The notes beneath the pieces are model-generated. The model made no database searches, was not told the origin of the DNA, and worked only from the letters and a program-made list of their open reading frames with translations. Positions 23,401 to 34,983 of a DNA stretch of 64,000 bases are shown here, one piece after another; the stretch's first letter is position 1; each line of letters starts with the position of its first letter. The position numbers and the translations under genes were made by a program. The DNA comes from Apiospora phragmitis (Eukaryota; Ascomycota; Sordariomycetes; Amphisphaeriales; Apiosporaceae): contig JAQQWL010000011.1 of assembly GCA_038363925.1 (NCBI GenBank), positions 1,364,001-1,428,000 of the forward strand, given 5' to 3'.

Positions 23401-25420
23401 TATGGGCGTGGTGCAGTATTTGCTCTAGTGGCTTCATCCACTTGCTCCCGTTCGAAAACCCCTGGACAAAGAGCGGAGTAAAGTAGTCGTCGCTTGGAAT
23501 GTGACCAACTGACTTAGACCGAGTATGAACCAGTGATCTCGAAGAATCAGAAGCCTTGCGTGAATGCTTACCAAAGACAACTGTCGAGAGTTTGCTTTTT
23601 TCCTTGGCTCGGATTCGATCAATCAGGCTACGCCCGCGAGGCCTTGGGGACTGGGAAGTTGGTGTGATTGGTACCTGAGACTGGGCTCCTGAGCTTGACG
23701 GGCGCGATGTAGTTGTAGATTTGGAGGAATCACCAGCCAGAATTTCCAGTACAGATCTCTGCTTCGCAGCTCCTGAAGCAATGCGCGTAACGGCTTTTTC
23801 GGGCTGTGGAGTGGATGAAGTTGACTCCAGAGATTCTTGGATCTTCGACGACTCTGCAGCAGCCTGATCAAACTTAGGCGTTTCACTCGGAGGTCTGGTT
23901 TCTTTCGTTGTCTGACTTTCGCTATTTTGCTCCGAGGTCGGTACATCTGTCATGACGACATCCCCGTCAGTTTTCGGAGGTGGCTGGTTCGTCGCTGTTG
24001 CTGGCGTCCTCTGTACAGGCTTTCCGCTTTCAGGTCCTCGAGTACTTGCAACGTTTACAGGCACTTGTGGTGGGGGTGCTGCCGCTCCGGTCTCCTTTGG
24101 CTGATTGGATCGTGCCTCTGCTGCTTCGGCCGAATCACGAAGTAACTGCACTTCCACTTCTCGCGACGTAGCGATCACAGACCCTGGGGTTTCGACGGGC
24201 AGATGTCTCTCAGCAGTTGGTGTAACAAGCCCGTTTGACCTTATGGGTTCCGCTTCTATCTTTTCTATACCATGCATCCCATCGTGATCCGGACTAGTGT
24301 TGGTCGACGTGTCGGCGACCGCGGGTGTCGTGGCGGTTTGCGCAGTAGATCCCGGCGATGAGAGTGTGTCCATAGATCGAGGATCTTGCGGTGGCACGAC
24401 ATTGAGCGACAACTGAGTCTTCTCCGCAGTGAGCGGCGTGCCAGGTGCTGCTGGAGCCTCTTGTTTTAATTGTCTTCCATCTTGTCTGTGGGTTTGGGCG
24501 CTCTGTGGTTTCTCCGAAAGGCTATCATTTTGACTTGTACTGGAAGGTTCCCGCGGCGCAGGGACAGTTTGTCCACTAGATGGGCGTGCCAGCGGTGATT
24601 GTTGCGCGGCAGGGTTGCTAGGGTCAGCCCCAGTGCTCTTAACGGGCTTTCCTTGCTGCACTGGCTGGTTGTCGATGGGTTTGGAGACTGGTCGCACGCC
24701 AGAACGTGCACTCTGATCCGTGATGGTTGGGGCCGGATGGCTTTGTCGCATGGAAGGCGCGGGAGTCGTTTTCGGTTGGGCGGGAGAAGGTGTCATTTGG
24801 ATTCCATGATGCACAGCTCCCTGTGGTCTGAGGACATCTGGAGTCCCAGGCCTGGGTCTTGCAGCGACGGCTGGCCCATGATGTGCAGGGCGCTGACCTC
24901 CGCTTACTGGTGGTTTCTGTGCATGTGTGGTAGGCTGCTCGACTGCATTGGAAGGACCATTGGTTACCGGTTGGCGAGGAGCATCCGAGCGAGGTATAGG
25001 TATGGCTGGGATACTCGACTCGTTAAGTCTGCGTCCTCTGTATCTATTGGGTTAGTGGGAATGCGCAGAACGAGTGAAGACGCGGTCGCAATGTGATGCA
25101 AGTTGGCAAACCTATAGTTGGGACGTACCGTAAGATGTCTGACACTTCAAGAAACCGAGATTCGCCGAGGTTGGTGGGTGGCGCGTCCGTGTTTAGAAGA
25201 CTGATATTGGGGAGGCCATCGTCAACGGTCGCGACCGCATAGACTTCCCTCAACTTCCTCTTCCGCGATCGTACAGCCGCACTGCAAATGGTAAATATCA
25301 CAAAAATGGTATGGATAGAGTCGGCTAATTGAGCTCTACCATCTGATGCACAACTTACTTGAGATGACCTCGCTTTTCGTGCAAGAGCGGCGTGTAGTCG
25401 GCTGGTACGACCTCAGTCAT
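20474..25420 (-). CDS. vid21: Chromatin modification protein Vid21 / Eaf1, NuA4 subunit
   Basis: This is the scaffold subunit of the NuA4 histone acetyltransferase complex in the nucleus. Three exons: 25420-25359, 25281-25129 and 25043-20474, with introns 25282-25358 (GTAAGT) and 25044-25128 (GTACGT); all junctions keep the frame, giving about 1594 residues. The first exons encode ADYTPLLHEKRGHL and then SRKRKLREVYAV, like other Vid21 N-termini. A long, disordered Pro/Ser/Gln region follows. An HSA domain lies near residues 665-720 (HWDVLLKEMKWMRTDF) and a SANT/Myb domain near 940-1000 (WTINEDDELRSLVREYSYNW). The last 100 or so residues are dominated by polyglutamine runs, partly pure CAG. 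The start at 25420 is the first ATG after an in-frame stop. No frame break was seen in 4.8 kb of coding sequence. Confidence 0.9.
20529..20845 (-). repeat. CAG/CAA polyglutamine tracts at the end of vid21
   Basis: Runs of CTG and TTG on the plus strand encode several glutamine blocks of 5-9 residues separated by His, Ala and Ser. Such trinucleotide tracts are prone to length change. Confidence 0.85.
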
Positions 25421-27453
25421 AGCATCAGCGGCGACGACATCCGCTTTGAAGGAAAAGCGGACGATTTCCCAAACTTAATGGAGCCGTGGGAGACGAACGC
25501 CGTATTTTTCGAGGATAAAAGTGATGGCGTTGAGGTGGAAGAATTGAAAACGTGTTTGGTCAATAAGGCCGATTGATTTTTTCATACGCCGGGGTGTTCG
25601 TGATGGTGTTGCTGATTTCCAGAGAGGAGCAGGCATCAGTCAGTTTAGCAGTATCACTGTGTCGTAGGCGGGCAAGCAAAGTGCTGTTAGCACCTTATTA
25701 GCTTCCGGCGGCTTTCCAATAGGCCCAGTACAAGGCTGGGCTGCCCAGTAACTTGCTTGCACCTAGCAGGAGGAAATGGAATTGATTCATTGGAACCGTG
25801 CAGGCCCGGCAGGGAGTGGAGGGGGAACAACAGTACAGTATGTACATACAAGCGTACATGCATGGGATTGGATGATGGTAGGTACGTAGAACATTCAATT
25901 ATATTGGCCTGTCACTTACATCAATTGGCATGCATTCTAATTCATCACTTTGTGAAAACAATTGATCGAAGACATTCAACACTTGAACGTTGACTTAGTA
26001 ATATATATTCTCGGTTTGCCGGTAGGATGTACCGATGTAAAGTGCATGTAGTTTGCCGAATGTCCATTCCACAATCTGCGTCTGTTGGCTGGGAGAACGA
26101 TGTGATAGGCTGGGCAGTTTTCTGTTGTTAGTCTTTCTCAGTAAACATGGTTTGGATTGGACGCTTCTATCCATATATGACACCTACTCCGTCAGTGGCA
26201 TTATCGCAAGACCTCTCGTAAACTATACAGGTCTCATCTTAGTATCCCAAAGAGGAAATATCCATCATCGATCCTGAGCAAGTTGCTCATTACACGTATG
26301 CATTCGTTTAGAAATAACAGGCTGCGCCGGCCAAGATGATGTTTACATACATAGATGCCTATCCCAGCCACTTGCGAAGCTCGGTTGGCCAGGTATCCAT
26401 GTAGTTGTGTGGGCATACTGCCGGAGAGGTTCACACTTATACCAGTCTTCCTACTCACAATACCACCTCCAAAGTCTGCATATCATACTTGTCGGAGGTA
26501 GCTAACAAATAGCTGCATTCCCAGAAGTTTCGAAACGTCTTATCTTATTATTTCATCAGTCCACTGCTACTATGATGTTAAAAACTGCTTACATATGTAT
26601 CCTTGAATTATCCATAGCTGTAACGTTTCAAAGGAGGCGAAGAAAGCAGTCCAGGGTCAGTCATGTAAGCCAATGGGATGTAAGTATCTGACTCGGATAG
26701 TATATCTCGGGATGATCATCCAATACATGTCCGTAGTAGACTTGACGAGCCTTTCCATGGGTAGTAGTCAAGTGCCAAGCTGACATTCAACGAGTCGTAG
26801 TTTTTCTGGGGATAGAAGGAACCCTACTACTGGCGAGGATCAGGGATCGATCCTCTGGGACTCGTCGTTGTTTCGGCGACCATACATGGCAGGTGGTTGT
26901 AGAATGATCACAGGTGCATGTTCTGCATGTTCTGTACGTCTCTGCAAGATCCACCCATGGTTCATAATAGAAGTGAGCCTCTGCGAAAAGGCTTCTTTAC
27001 ATATCCATGCGGGCATTCCCGTACGATGGGTCCAGTCAATATTCCTTCAGATCGTTGAACATCGGAGATAACTAAGTTTCGAAATGAGCTAGGTAGGAAT
27101 ATTCTCAATAGAGTCGAGTAAGCTGCACGAGGAATGATTGCTAGATCTCATCAGTCTCATAAAGGCATTATATTTGGAAGCAAACAGAATCCTAGAAAAA
27201 ATTGTTTCAAAGCAGCTTGAATAAACGTGTCTGTGGCTGATAAGACCAAGCTCAGCCACAATATGTACATGAACGAGCCACAGCTGGAACAGGGGTTATT
27301 ACAGCCTACCAAAAGCAAGCATACAACAAAATGCACTATTGACAGGGTACCGAGGTTGGTCATACATATCTGATCTAACCACCCTTCTCACTCACAACAT
27401 TCGCTCTATCGATCAAACTCACTCGCAATACGAACATACGGGTGCGACTCACC
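25421..27453. other. Intergenic between divergent vid21 and spp2
   Basis: Two kilobases holding both promoters. Only short unconvincing frames are present. I found no RNA gene or terminal inverted repeats. Confidence 0.45.
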
Positions 27454-28540
27454 ATGTCAAGCTCCGAGAACCATGCGCAAGCGCCCCGCATAGCCATCAA
27501 ATTTGGCGCGCCGTCCGCTACGTCATCGAAGCCGACCAACAATAGGAAACCTCAGCCTACCTCGTCCCTAGGCAAGCGGCCTCGACCCCATGCCCTGGGC
27601 GGTGAATCTGAGTCGGAGGACGACACATATTCGGGAAAGCACGAAGCCGTAACCTCCTTCGGCGCGAGGGGGGCTCAGAACGACAGGCAACCTCGCGATG
27701 CGAAATCTGCGCGCACATCTTCCCGCCCGCTCGTCATAGCTTGCCAGAACAATCGGGATTGGAAAGCGAACGCAAAGTCTAATAGACCAGGGCGGGAAGT
27801 GCTACCAAATGAGAAAGAGGCTCGTTTCAGCGGCCAATCACAAGATACAGAACCGGCAGATCAGGATAAGGGGATCAAATGGGGCCTTACAGTCACGAAA
27901 AAGTCCCGACGATACAGACAAGTCACCAGCTGAGGGCGATAGCCCGGAGTTTATCTTGGGAAATTCTGACAACACCAAACTCGAGGAGGATGGCCAGACG
28001 AACACAGAAGGACGCGCGGATGCCGATCAGGATGCCTTAAACGCCTTAATGGGAAAGGATGATGGGCGGGAAAAGAAACTTGTCATTCCGGGCGCATCCA
28101 ATACGACGGAGGACGACGCCCTCAAACGAGACTATCAAACTGCTGCAGATGTATCCACCCTGGAAGAATACGACCAGATTCCAGATGGCGAGTTTGGCCT
28201 CGCGATGCTTCGAGGTATGGGTTTTGATGGAAAGTCCCGAGGATCCCGGCCCAAAGAAGTCAAGCGCAGGCCAGCTCTGCTGGGCCTCGGAGCGAAGGAG
28301 GATGAAGAGATTAAAAAGGCCGAGCTGGCGCAGAAGCGCGGCCATCGAGAACGACGCCCACGCCTTGACGAGTACAAGAGGGACAAGGAGAAGGAGAAGG
28401 AGCGCCGGCATCGGGATAGTTCGCACAGTTACAAAAGCGAGCGTGAGCGTGATAAAGGAAGTCATGATGACTATGGTCGGAGATATGACGACCGAGATCG
28501 GGATAATCGTCGACACCGCGATAGGGATTCCCGCCGTTAG
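27454..28540 (+). CDS. spp2: Spp2-like G-patch pre-mRNA splicing factor
   Basis: Spp2 proteins bind and activate the DEAH helicase Prp2 in the spliceosome. The start MSSSENHAQAPRIAIKFG (ATG 27454) resembles the RIAIKFG opening of this family. The Spp2-type G-patch core reads IPDGEFGLAMLRGMGFDG, followed by RPALLGLGAK. The C-terminus is a charged Arg/Asp/Lys-rich tail (RRHRDSSHSY, DRDRDNRRHRDRD). The gene is a single exon, but one extra base near the CCC at 27905-27907 separates the N-terminal frame (ending KWGLTVTKKS) from the frame carrying the G-patch. No plausible intron of the right phase was found. It converges with the MFS gene downstream. Confidence 0.8.
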
Positions 28541-28980
28541 ATTACTGACATACCGTTGTGTATGCCTTATCTTAATTCGATGCAAGACGAGCAGCCCTTT
28601 TCTTTATGCACGCAAACCCCAGCATATGAAGGATACGGGATTTACCCGTCTCAATTAATATCAGGCCATGGAGAAGGTGGAAGAAAGCCTTCGTTCGAGC
28701 AATAATACGCTTACATGCTATGCTACATGTCCTTTCTGTATTGGGTACAAACAGCGAATTGAGAAAATCGCCCACCAAATACAGATAGGGCGTGCGCTAA
28801 CACCATAAACCACGTGAGAATACCGTACGTTCGAACGAACCTGTCTTCAGTAATAAAGAACTAATCATACAGTAATCTACCTCGGATACGCCAGGACGCG
28901 TGCTAATACATATAATACATAATTATACAGAAGAAGGCTCTCCATGGACGCCAATGGCACCTCGTACCGCCAAATCCTTT
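28541..28980. other. Short intergenic region between convergent spp2 and MFS genes
   Basis: This contains the 3' flanks of both genes only; nothing else was recognised. Confidence 0.5.
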
Positions 28981-30995
28981 TCAAGCCTTGTGCTCTGCAG
29001 CCACTTTCTCTTGGCTTACTTGGGTGGAAGTTGCTGCGATTGGTTCTCCGACGTCCAACACACCAGTTTCATACGGGTTAACAACAGTCTTCTGGAACTT
29101 TCGAGCACTTGTATTCTGACGGAACAGGATGTCCAGTTCAGCGAAGCTTCGCCCTTTGGTCTCTGGCAGTCTGAAGTAAGTCCAGGCAAGGCATATGGCG
29201 CAAAGTGCTGCCCAAAAGAGGGTTCCTTTGGTGCCCCATCCCCAGCTGGTAGGATTCAGCATGAGTGGGTTCATCGTAACACTAAAGATGCCTATCATAA
29301 AATTAAGTATTGCGCAGCCTGAAGATGGGTCCTCAATGGGAGCTGGGAAGACGTGTCTACTTACCACAAAGGTTGTAACATATCCTGGCTAAGGCAACCG
29401 TCGCCGCCCTGCGTTGCACAGAAGGCACCTCTGTTACAATACTGTAACAGCAGGGCCCAACAGTCGAATCGTATACAAATATATATACGGCGAGCTAGTC
29501 TCGAGGTTAGCAGAATTCGGGATAAGTGACGGGACTTAACTTACAAGGATTGCCACGGTCCATGGGACACCCCCTTTGTCCATGGCTACGAAACTCAGTA
29601 TCGCCATTAGCAGCAACAAGCCACAGAGCGCGCCGAGGCCCACGATATAGATCTTCCTTCGCCCGAAATAGGTCATGAGCACCCAGGCCATTAAAGTACC
29701 CATTATGCCGAATGCTAGACCACCCAACTGCAAGCTGAAGGCTGCCTCGGCCGTTAAGCCCGCGGCCTGGAAGAAGTAAGGGGCAAACCCCATTAGGTTG
29801 GATCCACAGAGTGATTGACTTATCCAAGTTCCGCACGCAATCTCGGTACGGCGCCTGTCTTGGCCTTTGAAGCAACGGGGGAAACTCAAGTAGGGCAGTC
29901 TTAATGTCCCCTTTAGCGCTGCTCTTGGTTTCGCCGCCTCCTTGGCATTGCAAGTCCATTTGCACTGTGTGTCTGATGTTTTCGTAGGCATCCTGGACCT
30001 GCTGTTCGTCGTAATTTGTGATGCGCCGAAGCGAAAGTTTGGCCCGCTCGCTTTTCCCTTTCTTCTCCAGAAACCAAGGTGATTCGGGGGCGAAGACCAT
30101 GAATAGGGAGGATGACCGGCGGCCACATCCATTGCAGTCCGAACGAGAGACCGGTAGGCCCATTCGTTCTCTTCGCCCATGCTCAAGCAGGCTCGGAGGA
30201 CACCGGTCGCCAGCAGCTGACCGAACACCCAGCACAGGTTGGAGTACGTGGTGATGTAGGGACGGAGCACCATGGGGACGATCTCGGCGGCGTAGGATGC
30301 CGGCATGGCCTGAAGACGCCCCATGGAATGCCCTGCAGAATCTCACCCACTAGCAACACCTCTCGGGGAGGGGGCGAAGAACGGGATAAAGACGAACACA
30401 GTCATGAACAGCAGGGCCGTTATTACGGTGCGCTTGTAGCCGAATCTCTGGGCCGCCATACCGGAAAGGCAGAGGCCTATGATTTGGCCCATCTGGGCGC
30501 CGGCCGATAACGCGGTCTGCCATGGTGCCGGCACCTGATAGTGTTTAGTGCCGTCAGGGTCGGTCTTGTGTAGATCCCCAAATTTCATCTGTGTTTGTCA
30601 CAATCAGCCTCTTGTCTTACAGAATCTCGTGTGGTCTTCTGGCCCTCCACATAGGAGAGTGAAAAGGGCAAGGAACTTACCTGGAAGGCTGGGAACGCGT
30701 AGAAGCCACCTAGCAGTGCTAGATCGAACCCCTCCATGACCGTGCTTGACGCGCAGACGATGGCCCACAGGATGCCCTTCTTCCCGACTCGCAAGGCATC
30801 CCTCAGGGTCATGTTCTTCTCGCCATCAGCGGAGCGGCTGGCATCGCCTGTGAGGGCCGGTGTGTCATCCATCATGATGCTTTCTGATGTCCTTCGCAGT
30901 TGGACGTCAGATACGCGTGATACTCTGTTCCTGCTCATGTCGTGCTCTGCAAACTCGGCGGAGGTGGTGGTTGGTGGTTTCCCTTCGTGATGCAT
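28981..30995 (-). CDS. MFS sugar permease (maltose/alpha-glucoside type), frame badly interrupted
   Basis: A plasma-membrane sugar:proton symporter of the fungal maltose-permease group. Blocks include LWAIVCASSTVMEGFDLALL, WQTALSAGAQMGQIIGL, ASYAAEIVPMVLRPYITTY, APESPWFLEKKGK, LMGFAPYFFQAAGL and the C-terminal YFRLPETKGRSFAELD. Exons read as 30995-30681, 30588-29545, 29494-29365 and 29318-28981, with introns 30589-30680, 29495-29544 and 29319-29364, all with good GT-AG ends. The second exon holds about five one-base frame changes (near 30355, 30325, 30150, 30100 and 29885), four in the same direction. With this many breaks it may be a pseudogene, although conserved genes here also carry breaks. 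Several segments of the twelve-helix fold are still readable. The exact substrate is not predictable. Confidence 0.7.
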
Positions 30996-33719
30996 AATGG
31001 AGGGTTACTAGGTCTAAGATGAGATCCGGGTAGAACAGACATATATAGACGAGAAAATTAATAAAACGTTTGTATACAGACCAAGAAATGTCACGGGGTA
31101 GAGGCACTTTCTAATAGTCTACCATACCTTTCGGATAAACATTTGGGGCTATATGGGGGGTACACAGCATCATTCAACTATGCATCATTATGCACTCGGT
31201 CAGCAGACGATGATCCGTCTTTGCTATACGCCCTTGAGCCTCATCCTACATTTGGCTAGGTCAGGTGAGCATCGAAGGGTCGACGCCGATTTGAGTTCTG
31301 TAGCTCTAGATCGTCCAGGCTCGAGCCAAGGCTAGGAGCCGCCTTTTGGTTCATAGACCCAAGATATTTGGGTCTTGGCATCGAATATGGATGGCGGCCA
31401 CCCGCTCATAGACAGCTCTGGACTAACTGGTGTCCAATCACAGCTTTCCCTTTGCTCAGACCCTGTCGGGCCTCATGGCAAAGAACAATACGAGAACGGC
31501 AGTACGGCAGAATCTTTGGCACGCGTGACCGACTTGACCAATGCTGAGGGACATTGAGGCTGCATTGCCGAATTGGACAAACAGAAACTACAAAGGTACC
31601 TCTATTGGGTCCCATAGGTCAACCTTCCTGTATTGAGGAACTTCTGTATCCGGAGCTTAGTATGTATGCCGTATTACGATATTGCGTGATTCTAGCTGCG
31701 ACTGAGGACGTCCCAGCGATATCTCACTGATCTAGTCTGATATAGGGCTTGTCTAAGATAAAACTAAGGAGATGAAGAAGCAACGAGACACTGGGAGACG
31801 ATGCTGGAGAAAGTGTTACACAGATCATAGATGATCCCCAGTTCGATAGACAGGAACCACGCCGCCGCGGCCAAGTTCTTGCTCAATCTAGCTCGGTACT
31901 GGTGGCTACCCAAGGCGTAAACTAAGAAATAACCCGAGCCTACCTAACCTTCTAACATCCATTTCTGGACCTCAGTATTACCCCAAAGAGGTTGGCGTCT
32001 GGGGATGACATTTCAAGCCATAGTCGTGGGATCCCCCACGGTTTTCGCACATGGCACCAAACTATATCTAACCGGGGTTAGGGGGTGAGGGGGTGCTCCA
32101 TATGCGGCTGTCCGTCTTGAACCTTATCCGACGGCAGATGTGTAGAACTAGACATCGCAGGCCGTTTGCATCCTTGCAGTGCCTGATGATAGTCAGCCAT
32201 AAGGATCTTGAGCAAACCACCCTCCGTTGAGCGACAACAAACAGAGAGACACCCGTATGTCACGCCTACAACTGCTTGACTATGGAAAGTGATAAAGATA
32301 TCAATAAAGGGTAAAGGAAGAAGCAGGTAAGCAGATTCTGTGGAACGCATTACTGGGAGCTTCCGAATCTCGTAGGATACCTATTCCATGACCGACTACA
32401 CATAGAACCCCAGACTTCACGGGGTCGACTCCAGAGCCCAGCAACTATAATCGAGATCGCGTGGCTCCAGGAGAACGAGGCAGATTATGGGATTGAATAG
32501 CGAGCAACGCCATTTACCGATGTGCTAGGTATACGAGGTTCTCCCATTGAGTTTTCCCTACTCACGAACCCATGGGTTAATTGACGATAACTACTACAGC
32601 CGGAAGCGCCGTGGCGTTGAGGCCTAGCCACCATACAGTTAGCGCAGGAGGGTTTGCCACAGCAACCTCAGAGTACGATGGCAATTCGAAATATTGCTGA
32701 TTCTTCAAGCTGCCGTCTGCCAAGATGGATGGGGAGCTAGATGTGCCCTGTTCAGCCTTGAGCTGCTCTAGCCAGACAAGGACGTCGATGGCCTCCAAAT
32801 TCGATCATCGGGTTCGACTAATAAGCACTTGAGTAGATGGAGTTACTGAAAGCCTCATGATGTATACTACAGAGCTACCAACAATCAAGAACCATGGAAA
32901 TTATGCGGAGTATGACGTCCTGGAATTCGTTACAGTGAACTGATTAAACACTGCCGAAAGTGAGCTCCTTGAGTAATATTACAATCATGGATCTAACACC
33001 AAGGACAGACCTTAACGAGACGGCATTCCGGCACAAGCGACTCCTGCTTGTCTAGTACTTAGGTCTTCAGCTTAATCTGGCCACAAGTTGGCTTATCGAG
33101 GTTGGGCTTCTGGAGCTTTACAAGGACCTTGCAGCGCTATACTAGACATCACCTTGGTGTCAAGACTGGACCAATGTGCGATCAACCATGCAGCATGTTG
33201 GACATTTCGAGCAACTGTTAGCTTCCGGGACGATGTAAAAACTACCCAGGCATGAATTCAGGGCGCCAATAGTTATGTAAAACCTGCCTACCGTGACCTG
33301 TTGGTATGATATATCCATCGACCCTACCAGAACAAGCACGGGCTGAAGGACCGAGGACTCTTCAGCTATGAGCACCTCAACCCAAGCCTGCTACATCATT
33401 TTGGAGAAGAGCTGCACGCCGCAAAATGCTTCAAAACGACGACATATGCGCAATATACTTGGATCTATGCAGTGGATAGGTAGCCCTTTATGTACCAGGC
33501 AACCTTGATGGCAAGCAGCTCGGAAACGTGCCGAGACCTCACTTGTTCCTCAGACTTGGCTGGTTCCCACGAGCAAAAGCGAAGGCAACATTGTATCTTT
33601 GAGTATCTGGAAAGTATACCAGCATACATGCATACAATTATGGCCTTGATATTCTGCTGCTTCTATTACAGAGGTTTCTAATGATAAAATTCACATTCAG
33701 TCGCTTTCCCTTCCATGAG
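30996..33719. other. Gene-poor region upstream of tRNA-Gly
   Basis: Only short frames occur. A small palindrome (AGACCCAA, five bases, TTGGGTCT) lies at 31356-31376. I could not recognise transposon coding remnants or terminal repeats. Confidence 0.4.
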
Positions 33720-33790
33720 GCTGTGTTAGTTCAGTGGTAGAATTCTAGCCTTCCAAGCTAGAGGCGGGGGTTCGATTCCCTCACACAGCA
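33720..33790 (+). tRNA. tRNA-Gly (anticodon UCC)
   Basis: A 71-nt cloverleaf without an intron. The acceptor stem pairs GCTGTGT with ACACAGC, followed by discriminator A at 33790. The D-loop region reads TTCAGTGGTAGAA, matching the A-box. The anticodon stem CTAGC/GCTAG encloses the loop CTTCCAA with anticodon TCC. The T arm carries GGTTCGATTCC, matching the B-box. The anticodon reads GGA and GGG glycine codons. Confidence 0.95.
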
Positions 33791-34983
33791 AACATGTCAC
33801 GATGATATTTTGCAGTCCAGGCTTTTTGGGGCTCTGCGCATCCTTTTGCAGGCTCGCCGAGTTGCGGCGGACTGGGGCGGGGAGACCCTCCAACCTCCTG
33901 GAGAGATGTATCCATTTTTACCATCCGCGGTCTAGAGCGGACCTATCGTATTACATTATCGACAATACTTTCCCCACTCCTGGAAACGTGAATGGTATTC
34001 CCAAGGGAAATGTTACATTTTCTGCTACAATCCGCATCGCAAGTATATTATACCAGGTCGAGGTCGTTAGTTTAGTGCTGAGTGAATTGCATATCGCTGC
34101 AATCTCAATGTGGAGGTGGAGAAGCAGAAGGAGAAGCCGGGCTGCTAGTTGGCCAGGATAGGGGTTACCATAGCAAGTTATAAGAGTGCTAAGGCCCAAA
34201 GGCTACCAGACCATCTTCAAGTGAAAACAGAGGAGTCATGGAGAAACCTCAGTCAAACGACAAAACAACCGAATTGTGAACACCCTTTAGCCCGAAATCA
34301 GATATAATCCGACCGTGATTATGGGCCTCAATATATACTTATACATTGATCAATCACAGCTGCGCATTGGTGCATGTTGGCAGCATGTTATGATGTTCTA
34401 GTTGAGTGATACGCACACTTCTGTCAAAAAAGATATCGGTCAAGATGTTGGTAGTTCGACCGAGAGTAACACTTCATTGGCTGGCACGACAGGCTCAGGT
34501 CTTCCCCCCACCAGCTACTTCGATTGGGCAATCCATGTTTGGAGGGGCGAGGGATGGAGGGGCATTTCGATTTATTTGTATCTGGCGGTCAAGATATCGT
34601 AGGAGTAATTACTGGTTGCATGTGAACAGGAATTTGCTCGATAGAATATGACAAAGGACTGGAGATGAAGGGTCCAGAGTTCTCTGGGTAAGAGAAGGGA
34701 CGAACGAACCTAGAGCTAGGTTGAAAACAGAGCAGGTGCATGGACAGTGAGGTACTGATGCACGTTGATTTGACAACACGACAGTGACGATCTGCATGTG
34801 CTTGCATGACTTTTGGGTCGTAGTGAACCGTTTGCTTTCGTGCCCAAGCACACAAACATTGGGGGACTTTCCCCTCTGCCTTCCTGCCTGGACGCATCTA
34901 GAGATTTCAGTCTTCTGAAGGAGTCCAACCCAGCTCTTTTGCGACCCTCGCAAGAGGTGAAGTCTGTTACTAGGTTCCCTACA
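33791..34983. other. Intergenic between tRNA-Gly and C9-methyltransferase
   Basis: No gene was recognised. It probably includes the methyltransferase promoter near its right end. Confidence 0.45.

Noticed and set aside
28981..30995. MFS permease and a Zn2Cys6 gene as parts of one metabolic cluster
   Set aside because: They are about 26 kb apart, separated by housekeeping genes, and no biosynthetic enzyme accompanies either.
31356..31376. Small palindrome AGACCCAA-N5-TTGGGTCT
   Set aside because: An 8-bp stem can arise by chance and no adjacent gene or terminator-like context supports a role.
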